Part shown: positions 40,572 through 52,370 of the stretch, piece by piece
Layout of the letters: each line of letters starts with the position of its first letter
Numbering within the stretch: position 1 is the stretch's first letter
Assembly (NCBI GenBank): GCA_947632705.1
Contig: CANRQE010000003.1
Span: forward strand, 1-64,000
Origin: an uncultured Coprococcus sp.
Lineage (GTDB): Bacteria > Bacillota > Clostridia > Lachnospirales > Lachnospiraceae
Direction: 5' to 3'
Length of the DNA: 64,000 nucleotides
The notes under the pieces: generated by a model
Databases searched by the model: none
Seen by the model: only the letters and a program-made list of their open reading frames with translations
What the model was told of the DNA's origin: nothing
Program-made: the position numbers and the translations under genes

Positions 40572-40829
40572 GATAACAATCCTCCTTTATCATATACATG
40601 GCATGTACTGAGCAAAAGGCTGGAGTATCCTTAAACTAAGCACAAGCTGACTTTGTGTATCGTATCACAGTTTTTTACAAATGTAAACCTTTTTATTTAT
40701 TTATACCGTCTTTGCTTATTTTTTCGTTGAATCAGTTTTCTGAATCATATATAATAATGCTGAATATGAAATGTTATTTATTTTTCTTAAAAAATATCAA
40801 TACCACAAACAGGGCAAGGAGTATACATT

Positions 40830-41930
40830 ATGGCAGGATCAACTTTCGGAAACAAATTTCAGATTACAACATGGGGAGAATCTCACGGAAAAGCACTGGG
40901 AGTCGTAATAGATGGCTGTCCGGCAGGGCTTCCGCTTACTGAAGCCGATATCCAGCAGTATCTGAACAGACGCAGACCCGGTTTTTCCCTGTTTTCTACT
41001 CCCAGAAAGGAATCTGATACCGTAGAAATCTTATCCGGTATATTTGAGGGCAAAACAACAGGCACGCCTATTTCCATGCTTGTAAAGAATACCTCCCAGC
41101 ATTCCGGAGATTATAGTGAGATTGCTTCTTATTACAGACCGGGGCATGCGGATTATACCTATGATGAAAAATACGGATTCAGAGACTACCGGGGCGGCGG
41201 ACGTTCCTCCGGACGGGAAACCATCGGCAGAGTAGCCGCCGGCGCCATCGCCGCAAAGCTGTTAGGTATGCTGGGCATATCTTTTACCACCTATGTAGCA
41301 TCCGTCGGAACCGTTAAAATAAACAGGGCGCATTTTGATGCTTCTTATATTGCCAAAAATGATCTGAATATGCCGGATCCTGACAGTTATCAGGCTGCAT
41401 CCGAACTTTTGTCAGACGTCATGGCTGACAATGATTCCATTGGATCCTCTGTTGAATGTATCATTCATGGGATGCCTGCCGGCATTGGCGAACCTGTATT
41501 TGATAAGCTGGATGCCAGTCTTGCAAAAGCCATTATGTCTATCGGGGCCGTAAAAGCGGTTGAAATCGGAGACGGTACGGAAGTATCTGAAAATCGCGGT
41601 TCTTATGATAATGACCGCTTTATCATGCAGGATGGAAGAATCACAAAGAAAAGCAATCATGCCGGCGGCATACTCGGCGGCATCAGTGACGGTTCTGACA
41701 TTCTTCTGAAAGCACACTTTAAAGCAACCCCTTCTATTGCAAGCCGACAGCAGACGGTCAATCGTGAAAAGGAGAATATTGAAGTTTCCATCAAAGGACG
41801 GCATGACCCGATCATCGGGCCAAGAGCCGTTGTAGTGGTAGAAGCAATGGCAGCATTGGCCATTTTGGATCTGTTAATAGACAACATGTCTTCCCGTGTA
41901 GACAGCCTGATTGAGTTTTATAAGAAATAA
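40830..41930 (+). CDS. aroC: Chorismate synthase
   Basis: [68 protein letters not shown]. Confidence 0.97.
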   Translation: MAGSTFGNKFQITTWGESHGKALGVVIDGCPAGLPLTEADIQQYLNRRRPGFSLFSTPRKESDTVEILSGIFEGKTTGTPISMLVKNTSQHSGDYSEIASYYRPGHADYTYDEKYGFRDYRGGGRSSGRETIGRVAAGAIAAKLLGMLGISFTTYVASVGTVKINRAHFDASYIAKNDLNMPDPDSYQAASELLSDVMADNDSIGSSVECIIHGMPAGIGEPVFDKLDASLAKAIMSIGAVKAVEIGDGTEVSENRGSYDNDRFIMQDGRITKKSNHAGGILGGISDGSDILLKAHFKATPSIASRQQTVNREKENIEVSIKGRHDPIIGPRAVVVVEAMAALAILDLLIDNMSSRVDSLIEFYKK

Positions 41931-41941
41931 AAATGGGAATT

Positions 41942-42799
41942 TTACGATTTGTTCTGTTCCTTGTTTCTGAGTCTGGTGGACACATACATACCCAGACTGA
42001 TGATAAAGATACCGCCAATCAGATTTCCGATCGTCACCGGAATCAGATTCGCGCCAAAAAAATGACTGCCTGTTAACTGTTCCCTGATCTGTTCCGGCGT
42101 AAAACCATACAGCTCACAGGCCTGATTGACATATTGCGGATTGGTAGACGCCAGCATTCCGGCAGGGATATAATACTTGTTCGCACCACAATGCTCAAAT
42201 CCCGCAATCACAAATGCCATGATTGGGAAGAACGCTCCGAACAGCTTTCCTATTGTATCCTTCGCAGAAAGGGTCATTAAAACAGCAGTACAAACAAGAA
42301 TATTACAGAGAATTCCTGAACATAAGGCCTCTGAAAAATCCATCTGCACTTTCCCCATGGCTACCTTAATCGTATATGCTCCTAATCTTCCGCCGGAATA
42401 ATGAAACTGACCGGAACAAAAGACCAGATATGCGATCAGGATGGTTCCCAGCATGTTGCTGAAATATACTACGACCAGATTACGCATCATCTGTATCAAT
42501 GTTATCTTTTTATCGAAGAGCGCCAGTGAAATCAGACAATTTCCTGTAAAAAGCTCACTGCCGGTCATAATGACCATCATCAGCCCAACAGGAAAGACCA
42601 CTCCTGCAATTGTCCGGGCAATTCCAACATCTGTAATATTATGTACTGCAAGGTTAGACGCAACTGCTCCAAGTGCAATAAATATACCGGCGAAAACGCC
42701 CTTTATAATCATCTTTAACAGATTCAGATTTGCTTTATCAATTCCAAGATTAATTCCATTTTCAACAATCTGTGCGGGAGTATAATAATGATTTTCCAA
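41942..42799 (-). CDS. Formate/nitrite transporter (FNT) family channel
   Basis: GVFAGIFIALGAVAS; AFVIAGFEHCGANKYYIPAG; GNLIGGIFIISLGMY. Confidence 0.92.
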   Translation of the reverse strand: MENHYYTPAQIVENGINLGIDKANLNLLKMIIKGVFAGIFIALGAVASNLAVHNITDVGIARTIAGVVFPVGLMMVIMTGSELFTGNCLISLALFDKKITLIQMMRNLVVVYFSNMLGTILIAYLVFCSGQFHYSGGRLGAYTIKVAMGKVQMDFSEALCSGILCNILVCTAVLMTLSAKDTIGKLFGAFFPIMAFVIAGFEHCGANKYYIPAGMLASTNPQYVNQACELYGFTPEQIREQLTGSHFFGANLIPVTIGNLIGGIFIISLGMYVSTRLRNKEQNKS

Positions 42800-42818
42800 A
42801 TGCTCCTCCTAATATAAT

Positions 42819-43697
42819 CTATGCTCTCGGATGCGCCTTTCTGTATTCTTCCTTTAAACGGCTCTGCTTACTGTTCAGGTAAATCTGCGTTGTAGAAATA
42901 TCAGCATGTCCCAGCATTTCCTGTACAGCTTTTAAATCAGCTCCGTTATTGACAAGATGGGATGCAAAGGAATGCCGAATCATATGTGGTGTAATGTCTT
43001 TATCGATTCCTGCTTTTGCCGCATAATGCTTAATAATCTTCCAAAAGCCCTGCCTGGTCATCGGAGTGCCTTTACAGTTTGAAAACAGATAATCACTGTC
43101 ATGGCACATACCTTCTCTTACGCCATTCAGATAGGCCGTCAGCGCATTCTGTGCAGCATCTTCAATTGGTATAATCCTGGATTTATTCGCATCATGACAT
43201 TCCACATAACCCATTTTCAAATTGACATCCCGAACCTTTAAGGTTACAAGCTCTGTAACGCGAATACCTGTTGCATACAACAGCTCAAGCATAGCCCTGT
43301 CCCGAATCTCCTTTGGCGTTGTATTGCCGGGCTGCTCTAACAGCTTATTTACTTCACTGATTGTCAAAACATCCGGTGCCTTTTTCTCAATCTTTGGCGG
43401 TTTCAGGTGCTCAGACGGATCAGCTTGTACAATCCCCTCGCGCAGTAAAAAATTAAAAAAGGATTTAATCGATGCAATATTTCTGGAAACAGTAGCGACA
43501 GACATTCCCTGTTTCTCAATAAAAAGAATATAGGAATTCAAATTGGTCTCATTTATCGAACGAATATCATCATTTCCCATGCTTTTAAAATAATTTGCAA
43601 ACTTCAGCAAATCTCTTTTATATGACGCAATTGTATTATCGCTGGATTTTTTAGTTGTCCTCAGATATTCAACATACTGCTCTATGTAAATCTCCAC
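42819..43697 (-). CDS. xerD: Tyrosine recombinase XerD-like
   Basis: LLYATGIRVTELVTLKVRDV; HMIRHSFASHLVNNGADLKAVQEMLGHADISTTQIY. Confidence 0.93.
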   Translation of the reverse strand: MEIYIEQYVEYLRTTKKSSDNTIASYKRDLLKFANYFKSMGNDDIRSINETNLNSYILFIEKQGMSVATVSRNIASIKSFFNFLLREGIVQADPSEHLKPPKIEKKAPDVLTISEVNKLLEQPGNTTPKEIRDRAMLELLYATGIRVTELVTLKVRDVNLKMGYVECHDANKSRIIPIEDAAQNALTAYLNGVREGMCHDSDYLFSNCKGTPMTRQGFWKIIKHYAAKAGIDKDITPHMIRHSFASHLVNNGADLKAVQEMLGHADISTTQIYLNSKQSRLKEEYRKAHPRA

Positions 43698-43863
43698 TAT
43701 TTTTCCCCTTATTATGTAGACTAATTTACATTATAAATACAATTTTCAATAAAATCAAACATATTTTTTTCAAGAAAAACCAAAGTTTTGTGCGTTCTTT
43801 ACAAAATGCACCAAATCATGTATGTTAAATAAATTATGTATACCACATATTGTTAAAATTTTT

Positions 43864-44346
43864 TTAAAATATTTTTATTGCAAACATTTCCAAAAAAGCG
43901 TTCACAAAAATAATTGCAACTACAATTAATTTATTTATAAGAGAATTATGTAACTTTGGATATGGAAGCTCCTGTTTGTCTTGCGATTCCGCCATTGTCA
44001 GCTTTAAAACAATATTATACAGAGTCACAATAACCAAAGCCAGAAAGAAATATAAAATAGTCGGAAACAGACCTTCCAACATGGTTTTTACGGAAATCAG
44101 AATACCCAAAGCGGCTCCGGACAAAAAATCAATCAGGCCGTCCCAAATTCTCCTGTTTGTGACCATTCCGATATATACGAGCAGTATGACCTCTATACTT
44201 CTTCTGACCATAAGGAGCACGATATCTGAGGGTTCCTGAACATTCATCTGTTGAAATAAAAACCGGACATCATTCAGACAAAAATTTGCAAGGATTGTTC
44301 CGGTCAGTATTCCAAAATAACATAAGAACAGATTTTTTAACTTCAT
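43864..44346 (-). CDS. Small integral membrane protein, possibly SpoIIM-like
   Basis: Multi-TM MKLKNLFLCYFGILTGTILANFCLND...; position between xerD and NUDIX fits spoIIM synteny, sequence similarity weak. Confidence 0.5.
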   Translation of the reverse strand: MKLKNLFLCYFGILTGTILANFCLNDVRFLFQQMNVQEPSDIVLLMVRRSIEVILLVYIGMVTNRRIWDGLIDFLSGAALGILISVKTMLEGLFPTILYFFLALVIVTLYNIVLKLTMAESQDKQELPYPKLHNSLINKLIVVAIIFVNAFLEMFAIKIF

Positions 44347-44370
44347 TCGCACACCGCCCCAGCATAAAAT

Positions 44371-44402
44371 AAAATACGAGAACAACATTGTCCTCGTATT
44401 TT
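44371..44402 (-). terminator. Terminator after the NUDIX gene
   Basis: aaaatacgag aacaacattgt cctcgtatttt. Confidence 0.6.
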
Positions 44403-44450
44403 ATATGAAAAACCAGACGGAATTATAACCATACAAAACAACCGTTCTCA

Positions 44451-44981
44451 TCATTTTGCAAATTCCGCTTTATAGGCATAGACTGCAATCAGTGTTTTGG
44501 AATCAACAATCTCCCCGTTTCTGATCAAATCCATAATCTGCGGCAGGGAAAAGCTTTCCACCTGAATGAATTCATCTGCATCACGATGCATTCTCCCCTT
44601 CCGTAAATCTGTCCCGATAAAAACAGACGTCCGTTCATTGCTGGTTCCGATTGCAAGAACCGTTTCCGTCAGAAATGTCAATTTCCCGGCTGCATATCCT
44701 GTTTCTTCCTCCAATTCCCGTAAAGCACAGTCCATGGCCGATTCATGAGGCTCCATACAACCTGCCGGAACTTCATATGTCACTTTATCAATCGTATTGC
44801 GATACTGACTGACCAGAATCAGATTGCCATTTTCATCCACCGGCAATACGCAGGCTCCCGGTACATGATCAATATAATCATATACAACCTGTCTTCCATC
44901 CGGTAATTTCAGATAATCATTATATACATCAAAAATATGGGCATGATACGCCAATTCCTTTTTTAATCGAATAAATTTCAT
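44451..44981 (-). CDS. NUDIX hydrolase (ADP-ribose pyrophosphatase-like)
   Basis: Nudix box GCMEPHESAMDCALRELEEETGY. Confidence 0.93.
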   Translation of the reverse strand: MKFIRLKKELAYHAHIFDVYNDYLKLPDGRQVVYDYIDHVPGACVLPVDENGNLILVSQYRNTIDKVTYEVPAGCMEPHESAMDCALRELEEETGYAAGKLTFLTETVLAIGTSNERTSVFIGTDLRKGRMHRDADEFIQVESFSLPQIMDLIRNGEIVDSKTLIAVYAYKAEFAK

Positions 44982-45046
44982 ATATCTCCTTCATACAGAA
45001 CATACTTTTATCTATTGACTGTTTTGATTGTTTCTGATTGAAAAAA

Positions 45047-45075
45047 CAACCCGTAAGCTTTCAGCTTACGGGTTG
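45047..45075 (-). terminator. rny terminator
   Basis: Perfect 13-bp stem CAACCCGTAAGCT/AGCTTACGGGTTG with U-run on the minus strand. Confidence 0.85.
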
Positions 45076-45080
45076 CCTTG

Positions 45081-46631
45081 TTATTTTGCGTAATCTACTA
45101 CGCGGGACTCTCTAATAATATTAACTTTAATCTGACCAGGATATTCCAGTTCATTCTCAATCTGCTTTGCAATATCTCTTGCCAGTAATACCATATCAGA
45201 ATCACTTATGTGCTCAGGAACTACCATTACACGAATTTCTCTACCTGCCTGAATAGCAAATGTCTTATCTACGCCCTTATAAGAATTAGCAATTTCCTCT
45301 AATTTCTTAAGTCTTGTCGTATAGGTCTCCAAAGTCTCTCTTCTTGCGCCAGGTCTGGCGGCTGAAATTGTATCCGCTGCCTGTACAAGACATGCGATCA
45401 AAGATTCAGGTTCGACATCACCATGATGGGATTCAACCGCATTGACAACGATTGCTGATTCCTTATATTTTCTGCATAAATCAGCACCAATCTGAATATG
45501 GGAACCTTCCATCTCATGATCGACCGATTTACCAATATCATGGAGCAAACCGGCACGCTTTGCCATTTTGATATCAACACCTATCTCTCCGGCCAATAAA
45601 CCACATAACTGTGCTACTTCAATCGAATGCTTTAATGCATTCTGTCCATAGCTCGTCCTAAACTTCATCTTACCAAGAAGTCTGACTAATTCAGGATGAA
45701 TACCGTGGATCCCCACTTCCAGGGTAGCGGCTTCACCTTCCTCACGCATCATGGTTTCAACTTCCTTCTGCGCTTTTTCTACCATCTCTTCGATTCTTGC
45801 CGGGTGGATTCGTCCGTCAACGATCAGCTTTTCAAGTGCAATTCTTGCGACCTCACGTCTGACCGGATCAAAGCTTGATAGGATGACTGCTTCCGGTGTA
45901 TCGTCTATAATCAGATCAACACCCGTCATTGTCTCTAAGGTACGGATATTCCTACCCTCTCTACCAATGATCCTTCCCTTCATTTCGTCGTTTGGCAACT
46001 GAACAAGTGAGATTGTTGCTTCAGATACATGATCTGCCGCACACTTCTGTATGGCGGTAACAACATAATCTCTAGCCTTCTTGTTCGCTTCTTCTTTAGC
46101 TCTGGTTTCTAACTCTTTGACCATAACTGCTGTTTCATGCTTCACATCATTCTCAACAGTCTTTAATAAGTATTCCTTTGCCTGTTCAGAGGTTAAACCT
46201 GAAATTCGTTCCAGTTCCTGCAAATGCTTGGCCTGAAGCTCTTCAATCTTTGCTTTCTGCTTTTCAAGCGCACTTTCTCTGGATGCCAGACTGGCTTCCT
46301 TCTTTTCAACTGCCTCCGCTTTCCGGTCAATGTTCTCCTCACGGGCAAGAATCCGTTTCTCCATCCGCGAGAGCTCACCACGTCTGTCCTTGACTTCTTT
46401 CTCAAGTTCATTCTTGGTCTTTAATGCATCTTCCTTCGCTTCCAGCATAATTTCACGCTTTTTTGCTTCAGCACTCTTTTGAGCCTCATCTATAATCTCT
46501 CTGGCGGCCACTTCTGCCTTACCCAGTTTTGCTTCTGCAATATTCTTACGATATGCAATAGCCACAAACCATGTAATGACAATCAGTGCCACTGTAATAC
46601 AAATATAGATTACAATTAACCATGGACTCAC
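45081..46631 (-). CDS. rny: Ribonuclease Y
   Basis: N-terminal TM, coiled coil, [33 protein letters not shown] domain. Confidence 0.96.
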   Translation of the reverse strand: MSPWLIVIYICITVALIVITWFVAIAYRKNIAEAKLGKAEVAAREIIDEAQKSAEAKKREIMLEAKEDALKTKNELEKEVKDRRGELSRMEKRILAREENIDRKAEAVEKKEASLASRESALEKQKAKIEELQAKHLQELERISGLTSEQAKEYLLKTVENDVKHETAVMVKELETRAKEEANKKARDYVVTAIQKCAADHVSEATISLVQLPNDEMKGRIIGREGRNIRTLETMTGVDLIIDDTPEAVILSSFDPVRREVARIALEKLIVDGRIHPARIEEMVEKAQKEVETMMREEGEAATLEVGIHGIHPELVRLLGKMKFRTSYGQNALKHSIEVAQLCGLLAGEIGVDIKMAKRAGLLHDIGKSVDHEMEGSHIQIGADLCRKYKESAIVVNAVESHHGDVEPESLIACLVQAADTISAARPGARRETLETYTTRLKKLEEIANSYKGVDKTFAIQAGREIRVMVVPEHISDSDMVLLARDIAKQIENELEYPGQIKVNIIRESRVVDYAK

Positions 46632-46739
46632 AGGAGCACCTCCTTATTAAGTTTTCATTGTACGGAAAATACAACATTAAAAGTTTAATATTTTTAACTT
46701 GTTATGTCAAGCAAAAACATAGAATTCCTTAACATTTTT

Positions 46740-47360
46740 TTAATTTAGGACAGAATCAGCTGAAAAAAGGACATCATTCAGGCATTGTCTGAGTGCAGAA
46801 TATGAATATCCCTTTCTGATATAACAGGCAAAAATCTTCTCCCGCTGTTCCCGCAGTTCTTCCGGCTGATATCTTCTCAGAATACTTGCCTTCAACCCCT
46901 CATATTCATCCGGCAGATCCAATTCTTCAAAGGCCTTTTCTATCACGGATAAACTGATGCCTTTTGATAAAAGCTGATATCTGATCTGTTTTCTGCTTTT
47001 TTTCATAAGGTTGTTCCGGATAAAACCGCAGACATATCTGCCATCATCCAGATATCCATAGGTTTTCAGCTTATCAACCGTATCATCAATAATATCCGGC
47101 GCATACCATGCATTCTCCAGCTTTTTTCTGATGTCTGCCTCGCACTGTTCAGAATACTGCAAGGCAGAAAGTGCACGATTCATGGCTCTTCTGGGCAGAT
47201 ACTCCTTCCGAAAGGCTTCCAACCTCTCATCTGAGATCTCTCTGCCCTCTTCCAGCTGCATTCTTTTGATATCAGATGCATAGACAATGGAAAACGGTGC
47301 ATCATTGATATACAGACAATATTTTTTTGTGTCAATCTGTCTGATCTCCGTTACAAGCAT
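46740..47360 (-). CDS. recX: Regulatory protein RecX
   Basis: Three-helix RecX repeats; start overlaps the recA stop by 1 nt. Confidence 0.9.
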   Translation of the reverse strand: MLVTEIRQIDTKKYCLYINDAPFSIVYASDIKRMQLEEGREISDERLEAFRKEYLPRRAMNRALSALQYSEQCEADIRKKLENAWYAPDIIDDTVDKLKTYGYLDDGRYVCGFIRNNLMKKSRKQIRYQLLSKGISLSVIEKAFEELDLPDEYEGLKASILRRYQPEELREQREKIFACYIRKGYSYSALRQCLNDVLFSADSVLN

Positions 47361-48418
47361 TATGAAAACTCTTTCTGTATGGTAGTAATACCGTCTGTAT
47401 CTTCGTTTGTCTCTGTGTTTCCTGACAGGCCAACGCTGCTTCGTACTTTTCCGTCTATCTCACGGCAGACCTCCGGATGTTCCTCCAGATATGCCTTGGC
47501 ATTCTCGCGTCCCTGTCCGATCTTATTACCCATATAAGCATACCATGCGCCTGATTTATCCACAATATTGTTTGCAACAGCCAGATCCAGAATATCGCCG
47601 GTTTTGGATATTCCTTTTCCAAACATAATATCAAATTCTGCTTCCTTAAACGGCGGCGACACCTTGTTCTTTACGACCTTCACTCTGGTTCGGTTACCCA
47701 CAATCTCTCCGCCGATTCTAAGGGTGTCTATCCTTCTGACATCCAAACGGACAGATGCATAGAACTTCAATGCACGTCCGCCTGTCGTCACCTCAGGATT
47801 TCCAAATACCACGCCTACCTTCTCACGAAGCTGATTGATGAAAATTACGATACAATTGGTCTTGCTCACAACGGCAGTCAGTTTACGCAGTGCCTGGGAC
47901 ATCAATCTTGCATGAAGCCCCATATGGGAATCTCCCATCTCCCCGTCGATCTCGGCCTTCGGCACCAAAGCTGCAACCGAGTCAACAATCACAATATCCA
48001 CGGCTCCGGAGCGTACCATGGTTTCCGTAATCTCCAGTGCCTGTTCTCCGCAATCCGGCTGTGAAATATAAAGATTATCTATATCCACACCGATATTCTT
48101 TGCATAAACAGGATCTAATGCATGTTCTGCATCAATAAATCCTGCAATACCGCCCATCTTCTGAACCTCTGCAATTACATGAAGTGCCACGGTCGTCTTA
48201 CCACTGGACTCCGGACCAAACACCTCAATGATTCTTCCTCTCGGCATACCGCCGAGTCCCAGTGCAATATCCAGGCTTAAAGATCCTGTAGGTACAACTT
48301 CTATATTCATATTAGCGGCAGAATCTCCAAGCTTCATGACGGAGCCCTTCCCGTACTGCTTCTCAATCTGTGACAAAGCCGCATCCAGAGCTTTCTTTTT
48401 ATCTTCCATATTATCCAT
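47360..48418 (-). CDS. recA: Recombinase RecA
   Basis: [38 protein letters not shown] before ATG. Confidence 0.98.
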   Translation of the reverse strand: MDNMEDKKKALDAALSQIEKQYGKGSVMKLGDSAANMNIEVVPTGSLSLDIALGLGGMPRGRIIEVFGPESSGKTTVALHVIAEVQKMGGIAGFIDAEHALDPVYAKNIGVDIDNLYISQPDCGEQALEITETMVRSGAVDIVIVDSVAALVPKAEIDGEMGDSHMGLHARLMSQALRKLTAVVSKTNCIVIFINQLREKVGVVFGNPEVTTGGRALKFYASVRLDVRRIDTLRIGGEIVGNRTRVKVVKNKVSPPFKEAEFDIMFGKGISKTGDILDLAVANNIVDKSGAWYAYMGNKIGQGRENAKAYLEEHPEVCREIDGKVRSSVGLSGNTETNEDTDGITTIQKEFS

Positions 48419-48432
48419 TTCTATGCCCTCCT

Positions 48433-48446
48433 AAAACATATGTTCG
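48433..48446. promoter_or_regulatory. LexA/SOS box upstream of recA
   Basis: Minus strand CGAACATATGTTTT vs Gram-positive CGAACRNRYGTTYG; lies just downstream of TTGACA/TATAGT promoter elements (48487-48461). Confidence 0.65.
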
Positions 48447-48782
48447 ATTTCTAATCTTATACTATACAAAAATCATCCGCTTGTCAACAATAAAATACCT
48501 GGTTCCCTGCTTTTCATCCGGAAATATCACAAGATCAGACAGGACAGGCAGTTACAGACCCGCCCATACAGCCGGAAACGGCAGTCCGGGTCCGTTGTCA
48601 GAATCAGTATATCTGATTATATGTACAAAAAATTACTCACGCTGATGGAAAAATCCGAAAAATCACTGTTTTAAAGTCCGAAATTTTACGACATGAAATA
48701 ACAGATTACAAAAAAGAAAGCCATATGGAAGAAATAAAAACAAGCAAATGTTTTTGGTCAGTATCCATTACAAAACAGGAAA

Positions 48783-48807
48783 AATCCGGCCAGCTGTCTG
48801 CCGGATT
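48783..48807 (-). terminator. Intrinsic terminator
   Basis: AATCCGGC-cagctgtct-GCCGGATT with T-rich flank on the minus strand. Confidence 0.7.
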
Positions 48808-48848
48808 CTTCCTGAACACATACGAATAAAGTGCCCTGCATCCCTGTC

Positions 48849-49568
48849 TCAGGTCTGCAGCATATCCGTTAACGTCCCTGTATCGACGAGATATTTATAA
48901 TCGTCATCAATATAGACAGGAAAGTTTCTGATATTGTTTTCCTCTATCAAAATCTGGGGATCCGCCCAGATATTTTTACTTTTAAATATATAGGTCTTAC
49001 CATCTGACGGATTCTCCCATCTACAGATAATATTATATGGATGAACCCCGTTCAGCGCATATTTTGTATTGATGTCTGTCCGGACATAATCCGCATCAAT
49101 CCGTTTTCCGTTTTCCCTTAATCTTTGTTCGCGTTTTTTGCCTCTTATCCTGATAATCAGTCCGATCACCCCTATGATCAGGAATACAAGTCCGATTCCG
49201 GGAAATATCAGTAAAAGATAATTCAATGATTTTGCACCAATCCTGTCCGGATGCTCCCTGTCATAATAAATTTCTATCTCTTTTCCCTCATAATAACCGG
49301 TGGAATAACCGTTTAACCGGGATTCATACGGCTTTCCATCCACATCATAGGAAACATACACCTCATAATTTCTGTCACCGTCTCTGTCCGTGTAAGACGA
49401 TATATCGGTAATAACTCCGGTGGTATCAATCTTGTCGCTATAGTCAAATATCCTGATACATACTATAGTGCCGATCAATACAAACAGCATCCCGATACCT
49501 GTAAAAAGAATCCATATCAGATTTTCCTTTTTTTCTTCTCTTGTGTATGTCTGCATTGATTCTTTCAT
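48849..49568 (-). CDS. DUF3592-like membrane protein
   Basis: Two TM helices flanking a beta-rich GxxYESRLNGYSTGYYEGKEIEIYYDREHPDRI segment. Confidence 0.6.
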   Translation of the reverse strand: MKESMQTYTREEKKENLIWILFTGIGMLFVLIGTIVCIRIFDYSDKIDTTGVITDISSYTDRDGDRNYEVYVSYDVDGKPYESRLNGYSTGYYEGKEIEIYYDREHPDRIGAKSLNYLLLIFPGIGLVFLIIGVIGLIIRIRGKKREQRLRENGKRIDADYVRTDINTKYALNGVHPYNIICRWENPSDGKTYIFKSKNIWADPQILIEENNIRNFPVYIDDDYKYLVDTGTLTDMLQT

Positions 49569-49577
49569 TCTCCTTCA

Positions 49578-50867
49578 TCATTCCTTCTCTGCAAGAAGCT
49601 TTTCAATACTGACAAGCTTGACACAAAGTACAAATACTCTGGCCGCCTGAAGCATCTCCTCCGGCGTCGGGAAGGAAGGGGCAATACGGATATTTTTATC
49701 TTCTGGATCCAATCCGTAAGGGAAGGTAGCTCCTGCACCCGTCAGGACCATCCCCAGATCCTTACATTTTGCCACAATTGCTTTTGCACATCCGGGCATA
49801 GCGTCAAAGGAAATAAAATATCCGCCTCTCGGCTTAATCCAGCTCCCGATTTCAAGCCCGGAAAGTTCCTCCTCGAGCGTATCTAAGACTGCTTCAAACT
49901 TTGGTCTGAGCAGCTCCGCATGAAGCTTCATATGCTTTTTCAATCCGTCTATATCTTTGAAAAACCTTACATGCCGGAGCTGATTGATCTTATCATGTCC
50001 AATCGTCTGTACCGTCATCTGGCTCTTAATGAACTCAATATTTTCCAAAGACGTGGCGATTGCCGATATGCCGGAACCCGGAAAACTGATTTTGGAGGTC
50101 GAGGCAAATATGTAAACCATATTCGGATTTCCTGCTTTTTCGCATTCCTCCAAAATATTTAAAATCTCATCCTGCATATCATCATAGAGATGATGAATGC
50201 AGTATGCATTGTCCCAGTAAATGCGGAAATCTTCTGCCGCAGGCTTTAAATTGGCGAACCGTCTGACGACCTCATCCGAATAGGAAATACCGGTCGGATT
50301 GGAATACTTTGGTACGCACCAGATTCCTTTTACCGTCTCATCCCCATTGACATACTGCTCTACCAGGTCCATATCCGGACCGTCATCATATAATGGAATA
50401 TTGATCATCTCAATCCCGAAATATTCCGTAATCTTAAAATGTCTGTCATATCCCGGAACAGGGCATAAAAACTTTACTTTATCAAGCTTACACCAGGGAA
50501 CGGAGCCATTGACGCCCTTTGTCATGGATCTGGAAACCGTATCGTACATGATATTTAAGCTGGAATTGCCACAGACCACCACATTGTCCTTTTTGACCGA
50601 CATCATATCCGCCATAAGCTTTCTGCACTCACCGATTCCGTCCAAATCCCCATAATTACGGGTGTCATTTCCAAGCAGTGTATTCATATCGGATGTGCTG
50701 TTGATGACATCCAGCATTGGCATGGAAAGTGCAAGCTGGGAAATTCCCGGTTTTCCTCTCGCCATATTTAATTTCAACCCTTTGGCTTCCATTTCTTTAT
50801 ATTCTTTTTCCAATGCTGCCTTCAGAGTCAGCAGTTCATCCTTGTTCATATCCTTATATGCCTTCAT
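49578..50867 (-). CDS. Aminotransferase class I/II-fold, PLP-dependent (MocR-type aminotransferase family)
   Basis: GKPGISQLALSMPMLDVINS; IWCVPKYSNPTGISYSDEVVRR; FASTSKISFPGSGISAIATS. Confidence 0.88.
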   Translation of the reverse strand: MKAYKDMNKDELLTLKAALEKEYKEMEAKGLKLNMARGKPGISQLALSMPMLDVINSTSDMNTLLGNDTRNYGDLDGIGECRKLMADMMSVKKDNVVVCGNSSLNIMYDTVSRSMTKGVNGSVPWCKLDKVKFLCPVPGYDRHFKITEYFGIEMINIPLYDDGPDMDLVEQYVNGDETVKGIWCVPKYSNPTGISYSDEVVRRFANLKPAAEDFRIYWDNAYCIHHLYDDMQDEILNILEECEKAGNPNMVYIFASTSKISFPGSGISAIATSLENIEFIKSQMTVQTIGHDKINQLRHVRFFKDIDGLKKHMKLHAELLRPKFEAVLDTLEEELSGLEIGSWIKPRGGYFISFDAMPGCAKAIVAKCKDLGMVLTGAGATFPYGLDPEDKNIRIAPSFPTPEEMLQAARVFVLCVKLVSIEKLLAEKE

Positions 50868-51091
50868 AGGACACCTCCACTTTTTGTGTAAACCTTATGC
50901 ATGATTTTACTCTTACGGTTTAGTATAACAAAAAATATGATATTCTGCTACATAAAGTGATTTATTTTATTAATTTTTTTCATTTCTTTATTTTTATGCA
51001 GTATGAGAACCCGCAGAATGAATCTCCGGCTTTACAAAAAAACAACCAATCGCATATAATAGGATTATTCCAGAATCAGAAGGAGGCCCCT

Positions 51092-52330
51092 ATGAGCAAT
51101 CTGGCGATCATTGCAGAATATAACCCCTTTCACAAGGGACATCTCTATCATCTGAATACGGCCCTGGACAAAACCGGTGCCGGATTTTCCATTGCCGTCA
51201 TGAGCGGCAATTTCATTCAAAGAGGGATTCCGGCAGTCATGGATAAATACTGCCGGGCAAAGGCCGCCGTTTCCTGCGGTATTGATCTGGTATTGGAACT
51301 GCCCTTTGTCTATGCAACGGCAAGCGCCAGGGATTTCGCCGTTTCTGCGGTAACGATGCTGAACAAGCTCGGCCAGATCGATTTCCTTGCTTTTGGCGCC
51401 GAAAACGACGACCCGAAGCTGCTGTCCGACATTGCCGACGTCCTGATAACGGAACCGGACCTCTTTACCGCGGAATTGAAAAAGGGGCTGTCGTGCGGCC
51501 TCTCCTATGCCGCCGCCAGAGCGAAAGCCCTGCATGCCTGCTTTATGGACGATCAGGTTGCAGCCGTGATAGAACAGCCAAATAATATCCTTGCAATTGA
51601 ATATCTGTCCGCATTAAAACAGACGCATTCCGGTATCCGGCCCGTCATTATCAAACGAAACCAAACCCCGTATCACAGCACCGACCTTTCTTCGGAAATC
51701 TGTTCCGCAACGGCAATCCGTGAGCATCTGCGTACAGAAAACGGGAGCTTCGGGGATATACGGCATCAGCTTCCGGAAAAAGCTTACCAGATTCTGTGTT
51801 CTGAATCCGATATCTGCGGTCCGGTTTTTGAAGATGATTTTTCGGATCTTCTGCAGTACCGAATGCTGTCCGCCCGCATCAGGGAAGAATCATATCCGGA
51901 TACGGCAGATATGACGGAGGAATTATACAACAGATTGTTAAAATTGAACTATAACCGCAGCTTCCGAAGCATTGCAGATGCGTTAAAGACGAAAAACATA
52001 ACACATACCAGAATCAACCGGGCGCTTCTGCATTATATCACCGGGCTGAAAGCTTCGGATATGCAGCTGTTCAAGGATAACGGATACATCTGTTATGCCA
52101 GTATCCTGGCCTGTAAAAGATCCTCCACCCCGCTCATACGCAGGCTGTCCGAAACGGCGGAGTTTCCTTTTATTACAAAAGCTGCCGCAGCCAAAAATAC
52201 GCTCTCTTCCACCGGTATGAAAATGTTTCAGTATGACCTGCTTGCAGCGGAATTATATACAAACGCCGTCTATAAAAAATATGGCCGGCATCTGCCGGAC
52301 GTATACCAGCGTCAGCCATATATCTGTTAG
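51092..52330 (+). CDS. tmcAL: tRNA(Met) cytidine acetate ligase / nucleotidyltransferase (YlbM)
   Basis: MSNLAIIAEYNPFHKGHLYHL; MSGNFIQRGIPAVMDKYCRAKAA; AGGAGG before ATG at 51092. Confidence 0.93.
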   Translation: MSNLAIIAEYNPFHKGHLYHLNTALDKTGAGFSIAVMSGNFIQRGIPAVMDKYCRAKAAVSCGIDLVLELPFVYATASARDFAVSAVTMLNKLGQIDFLAFGAENDDPKLLSDIADVLITEPDLFTAELKKGLSCGLSYAAARAKALHACFMDDQVAAVIEQPNNILAIEYLSALKQTHSGIRPVIIKRNQTPYHSTDLSSEICSATAIREHLRTENGSFGDIRHQLPEKAYQILCSESDICGPVFEDDFSDLLQYRMLSARIREESYPDTADMTEELYNRLLKLNYNRSFRSIADALKTKNITHTRINRALLHYITGLKASDMQLFKDNGYICYASILACKRSSTPLIRRLSETAEFPFITKAAAAKNTLSSTGMKMFQYDLLAAELYTNAVYKKYGRHLPDVYQRQPYIC

Positions 52331-52370
52331 TCATAAAACAAAACCGGGAACATACAATAAAATAAAAAAC

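Noticed and set aside
43698-43863. AT-rich gap between xerD and the SpoIIM-like gene as a regulatory element
   Set aside because: Only low-complexity A/T sequence, no clear motif.
48480-48780. Intergenic region upstream of recA as a possible RNA gene
   Set aside because: No convincing promoter-helix-terminator arrangement apart from the recA promoter and the downstream gene's terminator.
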